Of a stretch of DNA of 64,000 bases, positions 7,904-16,616 are shown in pieces (within the stretch, counting starts at the first letter, position 1; every line of letters begins with the position of its first letter). The stretch is from Virgibacillus_N oceani_A (GTDB lineage: Bacteria; Bacillota; Bacilli; Bacillales; Amphibacillaceae): NCBI GenBank assembly GCA_041521345.1, contig JBGOHB010000015.1; one strand, written 5' to 3'. A program made the position numbers and the translations under genes. Under the pieces are notes generated by a model. The model was not told the DNA's origin, ran no database searches, and was given only the letters and a program-made list of their open reading frames with translations.

Positions 7904-8251
7904 GTGATTCCAATAAGCGAATTTACAGAACTGACAAGCATTCCGCAAGTTGACCGGTTTATTGCCGAAAACCAGTTAACTTTTCTATATATTTCCCGTA
8001 ATAACTGCAGTGTTTGCCATAGTCTGCTGCCGCAAGTAAAAGAATTAATGAATACATTCCCGGAAATTAAATTGGGGCATATCCTTGCAGATGATGTGGA
8101 AGAAATTGCAGGCAGATTCTCTGTGTTTACTGTTCCTGTTCTCCTTCTTTTTGTAGATGGAAAAGAATATGTGCGGGAAGCCCGCATTGTTCATATGGAT
8201 CTTTTTGCAGATAAAATGCAGCGGATTTATGAAAATGTTATTGGGGATTAA
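7904..8251 (+). CDS. Thioredoxin-like protein
   Basis: A protein of about 115 residues with a thioredoxin fold pattern: a helix and strand (LTFLYISRNNCSVCHSLLP) ending in a CSVC redox motif, a central strand IKLGHILADD, then FSVFTVPVLLLFVDGKEY with the cis-proline TVP. It probably reduces or isomerises cytosolic thiols. The start is unclear: GTG at 7904 is the only standard codon in frame but overlaps the apparent ribosome site (AGGAAGGTG), so translation may begin a few codons downstream at a non-standard codon. A strong terminator follows. Confidence 0.7.
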   Translation: MIPISEFTELTSIPQVDRFIAENQLTFLYISRNNCSVCHSLLPQVKELMNTFPEIKLGHILADDVEEIAGRFSVFTVPVLLLFVDGKEYVREARIVHMDLFADKMQRIYENVIGD

Positions 8252-8270
8252 AATTAAAAAGTAAGGGGCA

Positions 8271-8300
8271 GGTGGGACAGTAAACCTGTCCCACCTTGTC
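8271..8300. terminator. Terminator between convergent genes
   Basis: Perfect 10-bp stem GGTGGGACAG / CTGTCCCACC with loop TAAAC, then a T-rich stretch on the plus strand. It serves the thioredoxin-like gene and possibly the convergent operon. Confidence 0.8.
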
Positions 8301-8320
8301 TGTGCCTTCCCGATTCTCCA

Positions 8321-9535
8321 CTAATGAACTGTCATATTAAACAAGTGGAAGGATTGTCCGATTGGATTCATATCTCCATTCTCCCCTGTTATTTGTCCTT
8401 CATATACTAATTCACCTGATTGAACATCAATGACAAGAATATTTGCAGGTGCATAACTCTCATTGATTTGACTGGCAATATACAATCTGCCATCTTTGAT
8501 CGCTGTTACCTGAGATCCCATATTCATATTATCTCGTTCGATGGTAAACGACCGATTTTCATCCAGTTTCTGATTTTCCAGATCATAAACAGTAATTTCC
8601 AGTCCATTCTCCACTTGATTGGTAAAATACAATGTGGAATCTTCTAGCAATACCGAATGAGATATATCCTTTAGTTCATCAGGCAATTCAAATTCGGAAA
8701 CTTCATTTGTCTCCACATTAATGGAAGTTACCTTACTTTCTGCAAACTGTGAGTAATATCCTTCCTCATCATTTTCATCTCTTTCCCATTGTTCTATGAT
8801 AAATATGGCATGGCTATTCGATTGAAGTGTACTTCCGTTACCCGGTGTAAACACATTGGTCATGTTTCTCCCACCGCTGCCCTCTGAATAAGAGACGACC
8901 ATTTCATCGTTTACGAGGCTCTCCTCCCCAATATCAATATCGTACATATGAATCTCTGTAGAAAAACTGTCAATTGACCCATTTACATGATTGCGTGTAA
9001 CAACACTTACTTCCTCCTCTGCAATATATATCTGTTCTATATAAACACTGCTATATTTTTCGTTGTCAGGCACGTCCACTGTGAATTCCATGGTATGATT
9101 TGAATCTTTATCCAGCACTTCTATCTGTAAAACCATTCCACTTTCCGTTTCGGAGTTTACGCTGGCATGAACTAAATGATGTTCATTTTCAGCCAGCTGA
9201 AATATGCTCTGTTTTCCCCTCATAAAATGCTTATATTTTTTCTGATACTGGTTTATTTCCGGAAACCCGAAACCGGTACGAAGCCTATCAAAATAGGATG
9301 CCTCCCCGTTATACTCTATCCCTTCTGCCGTAATTTGAAAGTTATCCCCCTTTATGTTTCCTTCTCTGTAATCACCATAAAGGATTAAGTCTTCCAGTTC
9401 TTCTTCGTTCCCACTAAGCGTTTTAATCTTATATTCCGGATAATTGACCCCCGCCAGGGCAGATTGAATATAGAAAAAACCAATGGCAGCTACAGTGATA
9501 ACGGCTATACTAATTGATTTCCAATACTTCTTCAT
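8321..9535 (-). CDS. Exported protein of an ABC operon, function unknown
   Basis: 404 residues with an N-terminal signal or anchor segment (KKYWKSISIAVITVAAIGFFYIQSALA). The mature part is acidic and beta-rich, with recurring short strands resembling a YxxxI...YxL repeat; a beta-propeller is possible but not shown. ATG is preceded by AGGAGGGAAGAAAA. It is the last gene of the gntR-ABC-permease operon, 13 bases after the permease. By position it may be a sensor or client of the transporter. I do not recognise the family. Confidence 0.65.
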   Translation of the reverse strand: MKKYWKSISIAVITVAAIGFFYIQSALAGVNYPEYKIKTLSGNEEELEDLILYGDYREGNIKGDNFQITAEGIEYNGEASYFDRLRTGFGFPEINQYQKKYKHFMRGKQSIFQLAENEHHLVHASVNSETESGMVLQIEVLDKDSNHTMEFTVDVPDNEKYSSVYIEQIYIAEEEVSVVTRNHVNGSIDSFSTEIHMYDIDIGEESLVNDEMVVSYSEGSGGRNMTNVFTPGNGSTLQSNSHAIFIIEQWERDENDEEGYYSQFAESKVTSINVETNEVSEFELPDELKDISHSVLLEDSTLYFTNQVENGLEITVYDLENQKLDENRSFTIERDNMNMGSQVTAIKDGRLYIASQINESYAPANILVIDVQSGELVYEGQITGENGDMNPIGQSFHLFNMTVH

Positions 9536-9548
9536 TTTTTCTTCCCTC

Positions 9549-10370
9549 CTATACCGTGATTTTCTTCGTTAATAAATAATGACTTACCAAGATAGACATC
9601 GCTATAACAATTAGGCCTAAAACAGTTTCCACTACCAGAAATTCAATAGGATATAAATAGTCGGTTAATAGGAAGAATGGCCATACAAATAAGATGATCG
9701 CCAAAACACCGTACACCGCCCCTAGGAAAATCCCCTTCCAGCGAAAGCTTCGTTCAAATAAAATCGCAGTAAACACAATAAAAACGATCATAAATCCAAT
9801 TCCGTAATGGATCATAAACTCGATAAAGCTCTGTGGCAGCAAGATTTGGAAATACCTAAAGCTTTCAATTACTTCATTTACAGACATGTCCAATCTATAC
9901 TCTCTTGGCACTATCCACTTCAAAATAGTGCTTTGCAATGGAATGAGCAATAGCTGCAGCGCGACTAATCCCAGTACCATTAAAAAAATGGAAGTTGCTT
10001 TTGCCAGATAGACATTAATTCTGGCAGTCGGCAGCATGAATAACCGGTAAACAAATGTATTTTTTGCAAACCAGTCCCGATACCATATAAAAAAGGTATA
10101 AAAAATCAATGCAGCAATACATAATGCGATAGGCCCCATAAACCACAGGCTGAAATTTACCTGATACATACTCATTGGGCCATGCTCATTAATAAACTGT
10201 TCCATGGAGCCTCCGTGCTGATAAATCGCTTTATTTGCCTTGTTTACATACTGGTTGGATAGAATAATGGCGCCTGTTACCTGTGAAATTATTGTTATTG
10301 CAATCAACACGAAGTACAATTTTATAAAACGACTTATTTCAAAATTCACCAGTTTCAAATACCTGTTCAT
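9549..10370 (-). CDS. ABC transporter permease
   Basis: 273 residues with about six hydrophobic segments: an N-terminal one after KLVNFEISRFIKL, a long periplasmic loop, then helices spaced to the C-terminus ending SHYLLTKKI. No ATPase motifs. The start overlaps the last codons of the ATPase gene, indicating translational coupling. It resembles YtrC/YhcI-type membrane partners of GntR-linked ABC systems in Bacillus, which are often induced by cell-wall antibiotics; that role is inference. Confidence 0.75.
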   Translation of the reverse strand: MNRYLKLVNFEISRFIKLYFVLIAITIISQVTGAIILSNQYVNKANKAIYQHGGSMEQFINEHGPMSMYQVNFSLWFMGPIALCIAALIFYTFFIWYRDWFAKNTFVYRLFMLPTARINVYLAKATSIFLMVLGLVALQLLLIPLQSTILKWIVPREYRLDMSVNEVIESFRYFQILLPQSFIEFMIHYGIGFMIVFIVFTAILFERSFRWKGIFLGAVYGVLAIILFVWPFFLLTDYLYPIEFLVVETVLGLIVIAMSILVSHYLLTKKITV

Positions 10371-11056
10371 GCTTTATACACCTCTCTCATGACATCAATA
10401 ACAGACTTTCCTTCTGTTTCGCGCATCTCTTCTGAATTAAATTGTTTTGAAACTACACCCTGATCAAGCAGAACAACTTTATCAATTAAGTGTTCAATAT
10501 CGCCGATTTCATGGGTTGTAATAATGACGCCACGATCTTCAATCAGATGGCTGGTAAATACTTCAGCTATCTGTTCCCTGCTGAAAATATCAATGCCGGA
10601 AAAAGGTTCGTCCATGAGCACAAAATCCACATCCATTGCCAGGCCAAGCAGCAAATTCACCTTTGCTGTATTTCCTTTTGATAATTCAGAGATTCGATCA
10701 CTTTCCTTCAATTTGAAAAATCCAAGTATTTCTGTTGCCCGCTCTTGATTCCAGCACTCGTAAAAATCATCCATAAACTCCATGGCACTGGCAATCGTCA
10801 TTTGCGGCAGCATCGTAATCGCATCAGGGATAAAAGTAATTTTTTCATAGCTTTCTTTATGTATTTTTTCTCCGTTGATTAAAATTTGACCGCTGTTCAA
10901 AGGTGCCAGATTCATAATCGCGTTAAGGATGGTTGTTTTTCCTACGCCATTCACACCGATAATACAGGTGATCTCTCCTTTCTCCGCTGTAAAGGAAACA
11001 CCTTCCAGCACTTTTTTTCTTCCAAACTTTTTTGTGATCTTTTTTACCTCAATCAA
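10367..11056 (-). CDS. ABC transporter ATP-binding protein (YtrB/YhcG-like)
   Basis: 229 residues with Walker A GVNGVGKTT (about 34-42), Walker B DFVLMDEPFSG, and the switch histidine in ITTHE. The signature motif reads LSKGN rather than LSGGQ, a divergence seen in exporter-type ATPases of this group. The start is TTG with AGGAGGG upstream. It forms an operon with the GntR regulator (12 bases upstream) and the permease (4-base overlap). Confidence 0.85.
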   Translation of the reverse strand: MIEVKKITKKFGRKKVLEGVSFTAEKGEITCIIGVNGVGKTTILNAIMNLAPLNSGQILINGEKIHKESYEKITFIPDAITMLPQMTIASAMEFMDDFYECWNQERATEILGFFKLKESDRISELSKGNTAKVNLLLGLAMDVDFVLMDEPFSGIDIFSREQIAEVFTSHLIEDRGVIITTHEIGDIEHLIDKVVLLDQGVVSKQFNSEEMRETEGKSVIDVMREVYKA

Positions 11057-11068
11057 TCGTATTCCCTC

Positions 11069-11443
11069 CTAATCATTGCTTTTTCCTTCGTATTTTTCTG
11101 CAACAAGCCCTATTATTTCTTCAAGCGACACGTTGATCGGACGAACCGATGCAACAAAAGTCTCCACTGCTTCCGTGATAAGCTCTTCTCTTACTGAGCT
11201 CAGGACCTTTTCATCCGTTGTAATTTTACTCGGCTGATTCCGGTCTGTGTAAATCAAACCCTGTTCCTCCATTTCTTTATACGCCCGCTGCGCTGTATTC
11301 GGATTAATTTTCAACTGATTCGCCAGTTCCCGACGCGAAGGGATTTCCTGTCCCGGCTCCAGCATGCCTGTTGCCATTCTTTCTTTAAAATGCTGAACCA
11401 CCTGAACATACACTGGATCCCTTTTGTTAAATTTCACTTCCAT
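11069..11443 (-). CDS. GntR-family repressor, YtrA subfamily
   Basis: 124 residues: a winged helix-turn-helix (PVYVQVVQHFKERMATG ... PSRRELANQLKINPNTAQRAYKEME) and a short helical C-terminal dimerisation tail, matching the YtrA subfamily, which lacks a large effector domain. It heads the ABC operon. Three copies of GTATTA-N6-TAATAC lie upstream, one inside its own promoter, so it is very probably the autorepressor of the operon. The Shine-Dalgarno is weak (AGGG). Confidence 0.85.
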   Translation of the reverse strand: MEVKFNKRDPVYVQVVQHFKERMATGMLEPGQEIPSRRELANQLKINPNTAQRAYKEMEEQGLIYTDRNQPSKITTDEKVLSSVREELITEAVETFVASVRPINVSLEEIIGLVAEKYEGKSND

Positions 11444-11477
11444 GATCGCAGCCCTACTTTCATATTCTGCTGTTCAT

Positions 11478-11495
11478 GTATTAATCGATTAATAC
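11478..11495. promoter_or_regulatory. GntR operator 1
   Basis: Perfect 18-bp palindrome GTATTA-ATCGAT-TAATAC (20 bp with the flanking T/A), in the leader between the promoter and the gntR start. Confidence 0.7.
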
Positions 11496-11513
11496 ACCAC
11501 ACACAAAAAATAT

Positions 11514-11531
11514 GTATTAACCGCTTAATAC
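11514..11531. promoter_or_regulatory. GntR operator 2
   Basis: GTATTA-ACCGCT-TAATAC, the same half-sites as operator 1, with centres 36 bp apart. Confidence 0.7.
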
Positions 11532-11536
11532 GCTTT

Positions 11537-11562
11537 AAGTGTATTATATTCGTAATACACTT
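11537..11562. promoter_or_regulatory. GntR operator 3, overlapping the promoter
   Basis: Ten-base perfect arms AAGTGTATTA / TAATACACTT around a 6-base spacer, containing GTATTA-N6-TAATAC. It covers the -10 and part of the spacer of the minus-strand promoter, the classic position for repression. Confidence 0.75.
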
Positions 11563-11572
11563 CATATGTCAA
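11543..11572 (-). promoter_or_regulatory. Sigma-A promoter of the gntR-ABC operon
   Basis: Consensus -35 TTGACA (11567-11572) and -10 TATAAT (11543-11548), 18-bp spacer, read on the minus strand. Operator 3 lies across it. Confidence 0.75.
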
Positions 11573-11636
11573 TAACTTTTTTGCCATTTATGCTACAATG
11601 GGAAAAAAGTGAAGCAGAGGGGAAATACGGATATTT

Positions 11637-12398
11637 ATGAAACTTGTATCATGGAATGTGAATGGAATCAGGGCCTGTGTAAGAAAAGGATTTATGGATT
11701 ATTTCCATAAAATAGATGCAGATATTTTTTGCCTGCAGGAAACGAAAGTACAGGAAGGGCAAATTAGCCTGGACTTAGAAGGGTATTATCAGTATTGGAA
11801 TTATGCCGCACGCAAAGGATATTCCGGCACTGCAGTTTTTACAAAGCAAAAACCGCTGTCCGTCAAATATGGACTGGAAGAAGAAGATACACAAGAAGAA
11901 GGTAGAATCATCACCCTTGAATTTGAAAATTTCTACCTGGTAAATGTCTATACGCCCAACTCAAAAAGAGATTTAACCCGGTTGAATTACCGGCTTGAAT
12001 GGGAGAATGAGCTTTTTCATTATTTATCTGAACTGGATAAAGAAAAGCCTGTCATTTACTGCGGTGATCTAAACGTTGCGCATCGGGAAATAGATTTAAA
12101 AAACCATAAAACGAACCGCGGCAACTCCGGTTTTACGATAGAAGAACGAGAAAAGATGACACGCTTGCTGGAATCCGGATTTGTAGATAGTCTGCGTTAT
12201 TTTTATCCTGAGGAAGAAGGGCTGTATTCCTGGTGGTCGTATATGAGCACAGTCCGGGAGCGAAATATTGGATGGCGGATTGATTACTTTATTGTCTCCG
12301 AGAAACTGACAGACAGGTTGAGAGATTCGAAAATACATTCTCAAATTATGGGGAGTGATCATTGTCCAGTTGTGCTGGAAATGGACGATTTAGATTAA
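11637..12398 (+). CDS. exoA: Exodeoxyribonuclease III (AP endonuclease)
   Basis: 253 residues, the normal ExoA/Xth length. EEP-fold motifs in order: MKLVSWNVNGIRA, metal-binding CLQETKVQ, the catalytic VYTPNS stretch, YCGDLNVAH, WWSYM...GWRIDYF and C-terminal GSDHCPV with the catalytic Asp-His. It cleaves DNA at abasic sites in base-excision repair. AGAGGGG precedes the ATG. It is monocistronic or followed by the small membrane gene. Confidence 0.93.
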   Translation: MKLVSWNVNGIRACVRKGFMDYFHKIDADIFCLQETKVQEGQISLDLEGYYQYWNYAARKGYSGTAVFTKQKPLSVKYGLEEEDTQEEGRIITLEFENFYLVNVYTPNSKRDLTRLNYRLEWENELFHYLSELDKEKPVIYCGDLNVAHREIDLKNHKTNRGNSGFTIEEREKMTRLLESGFVDSLRYFYPEEEGLYSWWSYMSTVRERNIGWRIDYFIVSEKLTDRLRDSKIHSQIMGSDHCPVVLEMDDLD

Positions 12399-12490
12399 TT
12401 TCAATATAAGTGATGAATGCGTTGAGCAGAATTTTTATCCAGTCAATAAGCTTCATTCCTATAGTAAACTTTAATAAAGGTGTGATTAAT

Positions 12491-12886
12491 TTGAATACGT
12501 ACAGCAAAACTTTGTTGCGGTTTTCCGCTATCTTCGCTTTTATCGGTGCTTTTATCGGCTCGCACATGGCAGGTGCCGGCGGTTATGAATTCCGAACCGT
12601 CCATGCCCATATCCTAGTGGTCGGCTGGCTCACATTATTCGCTTGGGCTGTCTACTATAAAACTTTCACCCCGGGAAGCAAAAAACTGGCAGCAGTCCAT
12701 GTTTGGACAGCAATTATTGGTGCAATTGGCCTGTCAGGCGGTATGTGGCTGTATTACTTAAGACCATTTAATCTGAATGATACACTGGTTACCATTTTAT
12801 TTATCGTGGGCGGAACGATCCTGCTCATTAGTTTTGCATTATTTGTTGTGCTGACATTTATGAAAACAGAGGAAGATGAGAATTAG
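12491..12886 (+). CDS. Small four-helix membrane protein, cytochrome-oxidase-subunit-I-like
   Basis: 131 residues with four hydrophobic helices. The segment EFRTVHAHILVVGWLTLF, with two histidines before a GW, resembles a haem-copper oxidase helix; a full oxidase core is absent, so it is at most a relative or accessory. TTG at 12491 is chosen because AAAGG lies 10 bases upstream; the open frame begins at 12410 in poor sequence. It is followed by a shared terminator. Confidence 0.6.
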   Translation: MNTYSKTLLRFSAIFAFIGAFIGSHMAGAGGYEFRTVHAHILVVGWLTLFAWAVYYKTFTPGSKKLAAVHVWTAIIGAIGLSGGMWLYYLRPFNLNDTLVTILFIVGGTILLISFALFVVLTFMKTEEDEN

Positions 12887-12913
12887 AATCATCTATTTGG
12901 TTGGTTAAACAAT

Positions 12914-12957
12914 AATAAGTGGCAGATCTGCTCCATAATAGATCCGCCACTTATTTT
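12914..12957. terminator. Bidirectional terminator between convergent genes
   Basis: AATAAGTGGCAGATC pairs with GATCCGCCACTTATT (one mismatch), followed by T5 on the plus strand. It serves the small membrane gene and the MBL hydrolase. Confidence 0.8.
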
Positions 12958-13904
12958 TACTGCTTCAGTTTTTGAAAATAATCAATAATACCAAGTGCAC
13001 TAACCTGCATATCCAGGTTAATTAAAATATAAACTTCATGTTCATCATTAATTCCAAGGCTCTGAAGATGTGCCTTCACCTTTTCGAATAACCTTCCTGA
13101 GAGCTCATCATATCCTTTTCCTTCTGCAATAACCTGTTCGCCCTCTTCCACAAATACATCCAGCCATTCAGATACCTGATGGAGTGCTTTTGGCGGATTT
13201 TCCGTCATACCGTAGTGACCAAAATAAATTCGCTCCACGTTCATATCAAGCATCCGCTGAATGGCTTCCTGCATGGCAGACGGGTCAAAATGATTGGGAG
13301 AGGTAGACGGCAAAAAGAAACCCACGCCATCATAAATGAGCTGCTGATATCGTATGCCAACAGTATCCCCAGTAAAAATACCATTACTGACCGGATCATA
13401 AATACTAAAGTGATGCTTGGCATGTCCTGGTGTATACAAAAACTCCAGGGTACAGTCCGGGCCAATTTTCAGCGTGTCCCCCTCGTCTTTTAAAATCAAT
13501 CGTTCGGCTTCTATCGATACAATCGGATCAAACAATTCGGAGAAACTGTCTCCATAAATCGCTCTGGCTCCCGCTGCTAGTTTTGAGGGATCAATCAAAT
13601 GCCGTTCTCCCCTTGGATGTACAACCACCTTGGCATTTGGACATTCTCTTAACAACAGCCCTGCTCCGCCAGCGTGATCCAGGTGAATATGTGTCACAAT
13701 AATATACTTCACCTCATCCAGTGAAAAACCCAAGTCTGCCAATCCTTGTTTAATATATTTAACAGACGGGCTCGGTCCGGTTTCCACAATGGTCAGTTCT
13801 TCTTCATCAATAACATATGTACCCGTTCGTTCCGGCACACCTAAATCAAATCCATCGATCAAATGAATACGTGCATCAATTTGGAACGGCTTTTTTTCTT
13901 CCAT
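12957..13904 (-). CDS. Metallo-beta-lactamase-fold hydrolase
   Basis: 315 residues with the MBL metal motif THIHLDHAGG (about residues 80-90), a second histidine in TPGHAKHHFS, an aspartate in GIFTGDTVG and a late GHYG. This is the general MBL hydrolase group; glyoxalase II-like or similar, substrate unknown. ATG at 13904 follows AGGAGG with normal spacing and replaces a longer open frame. Cytosolic, no signal peptide. No operon partners. Confidence 0.8.
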   Translation of the reverse strand: MEEKKPFQIDARIHLIDGFDLGVPERTGTYVIDEEELTIVETGPSPSVKYIKQGLADLGFSLDEVKYIIVTHIHLDHAGGAGLLLRECPNAKVVVHPRGERHLIDPSKLAAGARAIYGDSFSELFDPIVSIEAERLILKDEGDTLKIGPDCTLEFLYTPGHAKHHFSIYDPVSNGIFTGDTVGIRYQQLIYDGVGFFLPSTSPNHFDPSAMQEAIQRMLDMNVERIYFGHYGMTENPPKALHQVSEWLDVFVEEGEQVIAEGKGYDELSGRLFEKVKAHLQSLGINDEHEVYILINLDMQVSALGIIDYFQKLKQ

Positions 13905-14026
13905 GGAAAAACCTCCTACTATAAATACCGAATTCCACGCCATTTATCCCAATTATACAGGCAAATGCCCAAATAATCGAATAAGAAAAATATAAAGTTT
14001 CAAACGTGATTTCCCACGGAAGATAG

Positions 14027-15328
14027 TTATTCAACGAAATTATTATCATGTAAAAATTCTATAAGCCCACCTATTAACCCTTCTGCCAGTGGAAGATTCG
14101 GATCACTATATGTCTCTAAATTCCCTTCCCTATCTTCCGGTGCTTCTTTTAAAATATGATTCATACCTTCAATAAGGAGAAAATCAGCATCTGGTTTTGC
14201 CTCACTGAGTCTTTCCGCTTCCCGAGCAGACACCTGCAAATCATTATCTCCATTAACAATCAGTGTTGGTATTTCTACCATTCCAACTTCTTCGGCAGGA
14301 TCATATTGCATCCACGATGACGTAAAGGCTTGAACCGATGGACGGAAAACACTGTGAAGTTCCTGACTGACATTCTCAACCTCATTTCCATCCTTCCATT
14401 GTTCTAAAATATGTTCACTTTCCTCCAGAAGCTCCCCGGTCAGCTCTTCACTCAATTGATTGTATAGAACCTCATCAATCGAATTACCCGCACCGGCAAT
14501 AGAAACAAAAGCATCCACTTCACTATCCTGCGAAGCCAGCATGCCAGTGAGTGAACCCTGGCTGTGTCCGATGATTCCTACGTTTGTATAGGCATCATCT
14601 TCATTTAACAGCTCTACCCAGGAAACAGCATCTGCAACAAATTGGTCAAACCGCATTTCTTCTTCTGCAACTAAAGCCTGCACGTTTTTCCCCGCACCGC
14701 GTTTATCATAACGAAGACTGGCTATCCCATTATCCGCCAGACCCTCCGCCAAAAGTTTGAGACTGTCATTTTCCCCCGGAAAGCCCGGCGAATTCCCATC
14801 CCGATCAGTCGGACCAGAACCAGGAATGATGATAACAACAGGGAAGGTTCCGTCTCCTTCAGGTGTTTCCAGCTCCCCATAAAGTGTTCCCTGACCTGTT
14901 TCTACTTGTAGAAAATCACCTTCTTCTTCCCCATCTGCCACTATCGTCTCTCCCTTATTTAATTGAAAAGGAAAGGTCTGCCCATGCTGTTTGAATGTTC
15001 CCGAAATGGTTTCGCCTTCTACTTCTCCATCAAAAGTAATATAATCCCCTTGCATTTCCATCATGAAAAGCAGTTCATTATTTTCCTTTAGGTCTATGGT
15101 GGACAATGGATAATTATGTAATTCCTGAACAGGAATACTAATGGTACCTGTCAACTCATTCTCATGTTCAAACTCAATAATGATAGGCAAAGGCTGATTC
15201 GGAATTTCAATGGAACCATTCCATTCCCCAGTTAGTTTCTCCTGCACGGTTTCTTCCTCCCCATTATTTTCATTATTACATCCTGCCAACACAATCAATA
15301 CAATTATTAAAATTATAATTTTCTTCAA
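14027..15328 (-). CDS. Alpha/beta-hydrolase lipoprotein
   Basis: 433 residues. A lipoprotein signal peptide ends LIVLAGC, so it should be anchored outside the membrane. A beta-rich N-terminal domain (about 30-130) precedes a hydrolase domain with an oxyanion segment VIIPGSGPTDRDG, nucleophile elbow GHSQGS, an acid in NGDNDLQ and a late MNHILK histidine. Probably an esterase or peptidase of the S33/S9-like group; substrate unknown. The start is TTG with AGGGGGAAG upstream. Confidence 0.75.
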   Translation of the reverse strand: MKKIIILIIVLIVLAGCNNENNGEEETVQEKLTGEWNGSIEIPNQPLPIIIEFEHENELTGTISIPVQELHNYPLSTIDLKENNELLFMMEMQGDYITFDGEVEGETISGTFKQHGQTFPFQLNKGETIVADGEEEGDFLQVETGQGTLYGELETPEGDGTFPVVIIIPGSGPTDRDGNSPGFPGENDSLKLLAEGLADNGIASLRYDKRGAGKNVQALVAEEEMRFDQFVADAVSWVELLNEDDAYTNVGIIGHSQGSLTGMLASQDSEVDAFVSIAGAGNSIDEVLYNQLSEELTGELLEESEHILEQWKDGNEVENVSQELHSVFRPSVQAFTSSWMQYDPAEEVGMVEIPTLIVNGDNDLQVSAREAERLSEAKPDADFLLIEGMNHILKEAPEDREGNLETYSDPNLPLAEGLIGGLIEFLHDNNFVE

Positions 15329-15532
15329 TTTCTTCCCCCTATAAAACTGTTACTTTCATCTTCTAATAATACGGCCTTCTATGCAGGATGGTTTCGCCGA
15401 AATTTTCTCATCACTCCTCTATCCAGTTTATGCATATGTTCTAATTTTTTAATGCCCTTTCTATATTATGTATAATGTTTTAGTTTTGGATAAAAATAAT
15501 GTTGATATGAATATATTCAAGGAGGAAACAGC

Positions 15533-16147
15533 ATGCATAATCAGCAGCAAAGTCAAAATATGCAAGATTCCAGTCAAATGCCTGCCAATCAAAGCTTTGG
15601 CGGCCATGAAATGTTTGATGCCCATGAGGCCATTTCCAGTTTGGTCGGAGGAATGGAGCAATACTTACTATATGAGCAGCACATTCAAGATCCTGAATTA
15701 AAAACAATGCTTCAGCAGCATCAGACTTATTTATCTACGCTTTATAATACACTTGTAGAGACATTGAAAACCGGGCAGGATCCGACAGTAAAAACGCAAA
15801 CCTATAATATGACCCAGGACAATAATGTCATTTATGGTATGCAGCCATCACAGCCGACTACGCCTGCGCAAACTGTGAATGAAATTAATGATCAATGTGT
15901 TTCCAGCTATATGATGAGTTGTTTAAAGGAGTCAGCATCTGCTTTTACAACTACCGCACTGGAAACGACCAACCCTGTCATGAGAAGGGTTTTCGCAGAC
16001 AGCATCCCTAACCTGATCGAGATGGCTTATGAAGTATTTTTATACCAAAACAAAAATCAGTATTATCAAGTGCCTCAGCTGAAACAGCAGGATATGCAGC
16101 AATATATGAACAGCTTTGGTCCAATTCAGGGACAAATGCCGCATTAA
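15533..16147 (+). CDS. CotF-family spore coat protein
   Basis: 204 residues, Gln-, Met- and Asn-rich ends around a helical core. The central features fit the CotF/YhcQ family: DAHEAISSLVGGMEQYLLYE, a ferritin-like helix pair, and CLKESASAFTTTALET followed by VFLYQ. It is probably a coat or spore-surface component made in the mother cell. AAGGAGG precedes the ATG at ideal spacing. It stands alone between terminators. Confidence 0.8.
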   Translation: MHNQQQSQNMQDSSQMPANQSFGGHEMFDAHEAISSLVGGMEQYLLYEQHIQDPELKTMLQQHQTYLSTLYNTLVETLKTGQDPTVKTQTYNMTQDNNVIYGMQPSQPTTPAQTVNEINDQCVSSYMMSCLKESASAFTTTALETTNPVMRRVFADSIPNLIEMAYEVFLYQNKNQYYQVPQLKQQDMQQYMNSFGPIQGQMPH

Positions 16148-16176
16148 TCGTTAGAAGACATTACAAAACAGAAATG

Positions 16177-16222
16177 GCTGTCCGATCATTTGTAAAAACG
16201 AATGATTGGACAGCTCTTTGTT
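16177..16222 (+). terminator. Terminator of the CotF-like gene
   Basis: GCTGTCCGATCATT pairs with AATGATTGGACAGC (one mismatch), then CTTTGTTTGG. Confidence 0.75.
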
Positions 16223-16246
16223 TGGTACTATCTTTTTTGAAAAAAG

Positions 16247-16274
16247 TGTACAATTACGAATTTCGTGGTATAAT
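16247..16274 (+). promoter_or_regulatory. Promoter for a candidate antisense antitoxin RNA
   Basis: Extended -10 TGGTATAAT (TATAAT at 16269-16274) with TGTACA 16 bp upstream. It has no reading frame downstream; a transcript starting near 16281 would run head-on into the toxin mRNA and overlap its 3' end. Confidence 0.5.
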
Positions 16275-16280
16275 AAACAT

Positions 16281-16440
16281 AGAAATATCATCATTGCATA
16301 CAATATAAAAACCGCTCCATCTGGTAATGGAACGGTCATGAAATGAACCCACCCCTTCAAAGGGGATGGCTCATCAGCGGAAAAAGGATCTCCCACGTCA
16401 GAGCGCTCTACTCAGAGGGGAGGTCCTTAATCTTTGTTGG
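16281..16440 (+). ncRNA. Candidate antisense antitoxin RNA (boundaries inferred)
   Basis: The start is taken from the promoter at 16247-16274; the end is a guess at the AGGATCTCCC/GGGAGGTCCT hairpin (16385-16427), which is followed by T-rich sequence. It would pair with the 3' part of the toxin mRNA, the usual layout of Bacillus type I modules. Confidence 0.35.
16307..16336 (-). terminator. Terminator of the toxin mRNA
   Basis: On the minus strand ACCGTTCCAT/ATGGAGCGGT with a short loop is followed by TTTTAT. Confidence 0.65.
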
Positions 16441-16516
16441 ACATGACCATCGCGACCAGTGTCCCAAATAAAATCATCAGAGACAAAACTTGGTACGTCG
16501 AATCGTCCAATAGCAT
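16427..16516 (-). CDS. Candidate type I (holin-like) toxin peptide
   Basis: A 29-residue peptide, MLLDDSTYQVLSLMIL then FGTLVAMVMSNKD: a short polar head with STYQ, one membrane helix and a charged tail. This is the pattern of the putative holin-like toxin group related to TxpA/BsrG. A purine-rich GGAAGGGGG precedes it; ATG at 16516 is very close to it, so TTG two codons later may be the true start. A TATAAT box lies at 16611-16616 on the same strand, and a convergent promoter and terminator are arranged as in type I toxin-antitoxin loci. Insertion in the membrane would be toxic. Confidence 0.6.
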   Translation of the reverse strand: MLLDDSTYQVLSLMILFGTLVAMVMSNKD

Positions 16517-16610
16517 CACCCCCTTCCGCTGTGACATTGATAAACAATGACGGACAACGGACAACAGGATGAGCCACCCTCCCATGAGAAGTCGATTCAT
16601 GCATAACATC

Positions 16611-16616
16611 ATTATA
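16611..16616 (-). promoter_or_regulatory. -10 box of the toxin gene
   Basis: TATAAT on the minus strand, with a weak TTGTCT 19 bp upstream. The implied start leaves a leader of roughly 85-90 bases, which contains GATGAGCC, complementary to GGCTCATC at 16366-16376 in the 3' region. Confidence 0.45.
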
